Shown one piece after another: positions 16,880-16,908 of a stretch of 16,908 nucleotides of DNA (position 1 is the stretch's first letter; every line of letters begins with the position of its first letter). The stretch is from the NCBI RefSeq assembly GCF_040649515.1, contig NZ_JBEZFP010000182.1, positions 1-16,908 of the forward strand, given 5' to 3'. This DNA comes from Yinghuangia elevatio (GTDB lineage Bacteria; Actinomycetota; Actinomycetes; Streptomycetales; Streptomycetaceae). Both the position numbers and the translations under genes were made by a program. A model generated the notes under the pieces. It was not told the origin of the DNA and did no database searches. It saw only the letters and a list, made by a program, of their open reading frames with translations.

Positions 16880-16908
16880 CCGGTTCACCGCCGCGCCCGG
16901 TCCGCCCC

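Overview
The window is high-GC actinobacterial DNA, almost certainly from Streptomyces or a close relative in the Streptomycetaceae. The evidence is a 167-residue BldD with its c-di-GMP motif, a PyrR-led pyrimidine operon, mIHF-gmk-rpoZ, and a CseABC cell-envelope stress module. Starts are often GTG or TTG and codons end in G or C. No mobile element, tRNA, rRNA or CRISPR was seen.

Layout. (1) 1-96 is the 3' end of a recR-like gene, in an unexpected place and with a shortened C-terminus. (2) bldD lies on the minus strand at 116-619. Its probable promoter at 780-809 carries an exact BldD operator, so autorepression is likely. (3) The plus strand then holds the de novo UMP operon: pyrR, pyrB, pyrC, a single-pass membrane protein, carA, carB, pyrD, pyrF (1016-11216). 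From pyrB to carB every junction overlaps by 4-8 nt. The pyrR leader contains a textbook PyrR-binding hairpin nested inside a stem that buries the pyrR Shine-Dalgarno sequence. A strong 13-bp hairpin follows carB, so pyrD and pyrF may be partly uncoupled. (4) A minus-strand gene (11283-12140) encodes an unknown exported protein with a C-terminal membrane anchor. It is convergent with pyrF and divergent from (5) a plus-strand lipoprotein, response regulator and sensor kinase, recognised as CseA, CseB and CseC. Here they lack the sigE gene that precedes them in S. coelicolor. (6) A 332-bp non-coding stretch with a good mihF promoter leads into mihF, gmk and rpoZ (15559-16854).

Together the pyr genes encode all six steps from bicarbonate and glutamine to UMP except orotate phosphoribosyltransferase (pyrE), which is absent. 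Relative to S. coelicolor the bldD-pyr-mihF-gmk-rpoZ order is kept, but the cse module and its divergent neighbour sit between pyrF and mihF, and recR flanks bldD. The most interesting points are the sigE-less Cse module with its unknown divergent partner, the leader RNA switch of pyrR, and the truncated recR end.
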